A model generated the notes under the pieces. That model was not told the origin of the DNA. It ran no database searches and saw only the letters and a program-made list of their open reading frames with translations. A DNA stretch of 64,000 nucleotides, taken from Archegozetes longisetosus (lineage: Eukaryota; Arthropoda; Arachnida; Sarcoptiformes; Trhypochthoniidae). Shown in pieces: positions 63,015 to 64,000 of the stretch; the first letter of the stretch is position 1, and the number at the start of each line of letters is the position of its first letter. The position numbers were made by a program, and so were the translations under genes. The stretch is from positions 10,701,172 to 10,765,171 of the forward strand of contig JAEMBT020000008.1 of assembly GCA_018873245.2 (NCBI GenBank), written 5' to 3'.

Positions 63015-63244
63015 CTTATATGCAAAATGTTAGTCTTGTATCAATGTGCCAATACTTTTTGTTTGCAATAAAAGTTCGAGGTGACTCATTATAGATAATA
63101 AGCTCAAGCATTGGTTTCTAAGGTTAAGACACGAAAGCTATTTATTTGCTAATAAATTATGAATTTGTTCATACTCAATTTTTATGGGTCGATAGGGGTT
63201 GCAAATTACAATAATAAATGGAGAGCAATTAATGTAATGATAGC
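63015..63244. other. AT-rich spacer
   Basis: Short AT-rich stretch between two elements, nothing recognised. Confidence 0.4.
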
Positions 63245-63557
63245 CAGACTGACCACTTCTCACGCGTCGAGGGTTCTAACTCACGCCTCTCACATCGTTA
63301 CTTGCGTGAGGCTAGGGTCTCACATTTAGAAAATTTATTGAAATATTAAAATATAGGTTAGGAACCAATTTCAAAAAGAATAATCTCGATTTATATAATA
63401 GAATGACATGAAAAATTTAAAGTACTAAGCGATAAGCTGTAAATAAAAGCACTTTTATGTTATTTTAAGGCTGTCAAAAGTTAGTGAATAAGAAGCTTTA
63501 CTTAAAAAATGTACGAGTAAAAGTTTAATAGATATAAAGTTATAATTACGTGAGTTT
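63245..63557. mobile_element. Second, 3'-truncated copy of the hAT element
   Basis: It starts CAGACTGACCACTTCTCACG and follows the first 400 bp or so of the element at 49112 with scattered substitutions and small gaps. Shared blocks include GGAACCAATTTCAAAA and AAAAGTTTAATAGATATAAA. Similarity stops near 63557 and no right terminus is seen, so it is a truncated or rearranged copy, older than the copy at 49112. Confidence 0.82.
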
Positions 63558-64000
63558 GTTTGTATTTTTTCATCACTATCAAATTCAATGAATATCTTCT
63601 CTAATTACAAGACAAGTCAATCAAAGCAACCCATTTGTGTCAAATAATTATTGAAATGCGTTCAATAATAAAAATAGAATTAAACAGAAGTTTTCTTGTG
63701 TTAGAGTAGCCGAGTATTTAAGGCGAATTGATTTGAATGGGAGAGAAAATATTTTACACCGACTGTCGAAGCTTATGAACGTACGCTTCAGTACTTTAAT
63801 CGATAGTTTGATTCAGAGAAAACAAGAATTTTCAAGAGTTTTACATATCTCACTCTCAAGAATGAAATTAAAATCGATGAGATACAAGATATCTCGAAAT
63901 TCATTGAAGTATCTATAAATGAGGACCAGCCGATGAGATATCACTTTTCAATTTGGCTTTCGATTCGATTAGTGACGAAGATAAGTCTCTGAATAATAAG
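63558..64000. other. Right-edge stretch
   Basis: AT-rich, with the weak tRNA-like segment listed below and a 61-codon open frame at 63733-63918 without a recognisable domain. The window ends inside this region. Confidence 0.4.
63700..63777 (+). pseudogene. Possible decayed tRNA-Ser-like sequence
   Basis: TAGCCGAGTATTTAAGGCGA closely resembles the D-arm region (A box) of eukaryotic tRNA-Ser, and TTTGAA follows where a TGA anticodon loop would lie. A TGTCGAAGCTT stretch sits where the T-arm (B box) is expected. The anticodon and acceptor stems do not pair, so it is not a functional tRNA; it could be a tRNA pseudogene or the head of a SINE. Confidence 0.25.

Noticed and set aside
1-64000. CRISPR array, bacterial operon or replication origin
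   Set aside because: No regularly spaced direct repeats with unique spacers, and the genes are intron-bearing and eukaryotic.

Overview
The window looks like nuclear DNA of a small-genome arthropod, most likely an acariform mite. The grounds are very AT-rich non-coding DNA with long (CT)n/(GA)n tracts, spliced genes with short GT-AG introns, a gustatory-receptor-like multi-pass protein, a Rab GTPase, a decayed RING/TRAF zinc-finger gene and Tc1/mariner and hAT transposons. The mite assignment is inference; nothing in the sequence proves the species.

Layout. Positions 1 to about 35.6 kb are close to a gene desert: AT-rich sequence with (CT)n/(GA)n, (GT)n, (CA)n and (ATA)n tracts, two small TA-flanked inverted-repeat elements (18.94 and 21.89 kb), a microRNA-like hairpin (25.1 kb), a perfect AT hairpin (28.68 kb), and faint coding-like or hAT-like remnants near 32.6 and 34.9 kb. 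At 35.67-36.11 kb lies a broken RING + TRAF-type zinc-finger gene on the minus strand. From 41.7 to 46.2 kb is the gene-rich core. It holds a three-exon secreted GH19 chitinase (plus strand, TATA box and poly(A) signal visible) whose first intron carries an apparently intact mariner-type transposon in the opposite orientation. A Rab-family GTPase with a long N-terminal extension and a one-base frame change follows on the minus strand, tail to tail with the chitinase. A two-exon, 382-residue gustatory-receptor-like membrane protein lies at 56.77-57.98 kb.

From 49 to 63.6 kb the DNA is packed with mostly short, non-autonomous inverted-repeat elements. They include a 752-bp hAT element with a perfect 8-bp target duplication and a second, partial copy near the right edge; a decayed Tc3-like transposase; a threefold diverged tandem repeat; an inverted pair of unexplained coding-like sequence; a 511-bp fold-back; a probable solo LTR; a 250-bp TA-flanked MITE; a long inverted repeat with a cluster of GAACCT/AGGTTC motifs; a TIR element with a smaller one nested in it; and a 1.26-kb TIR element with arms of about 250-300 bp.

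No operon-like cooperation between the genes is evident. The strongest biological points are the GH19 chitinase with an unassigned six-cysteine C-terminal module, the mariner copy with 36 residues between its second and third catalytic Asp, the extended Rab, and several compact element families in one 15-kb stretch. I do not see a clearly new multi-gene system.
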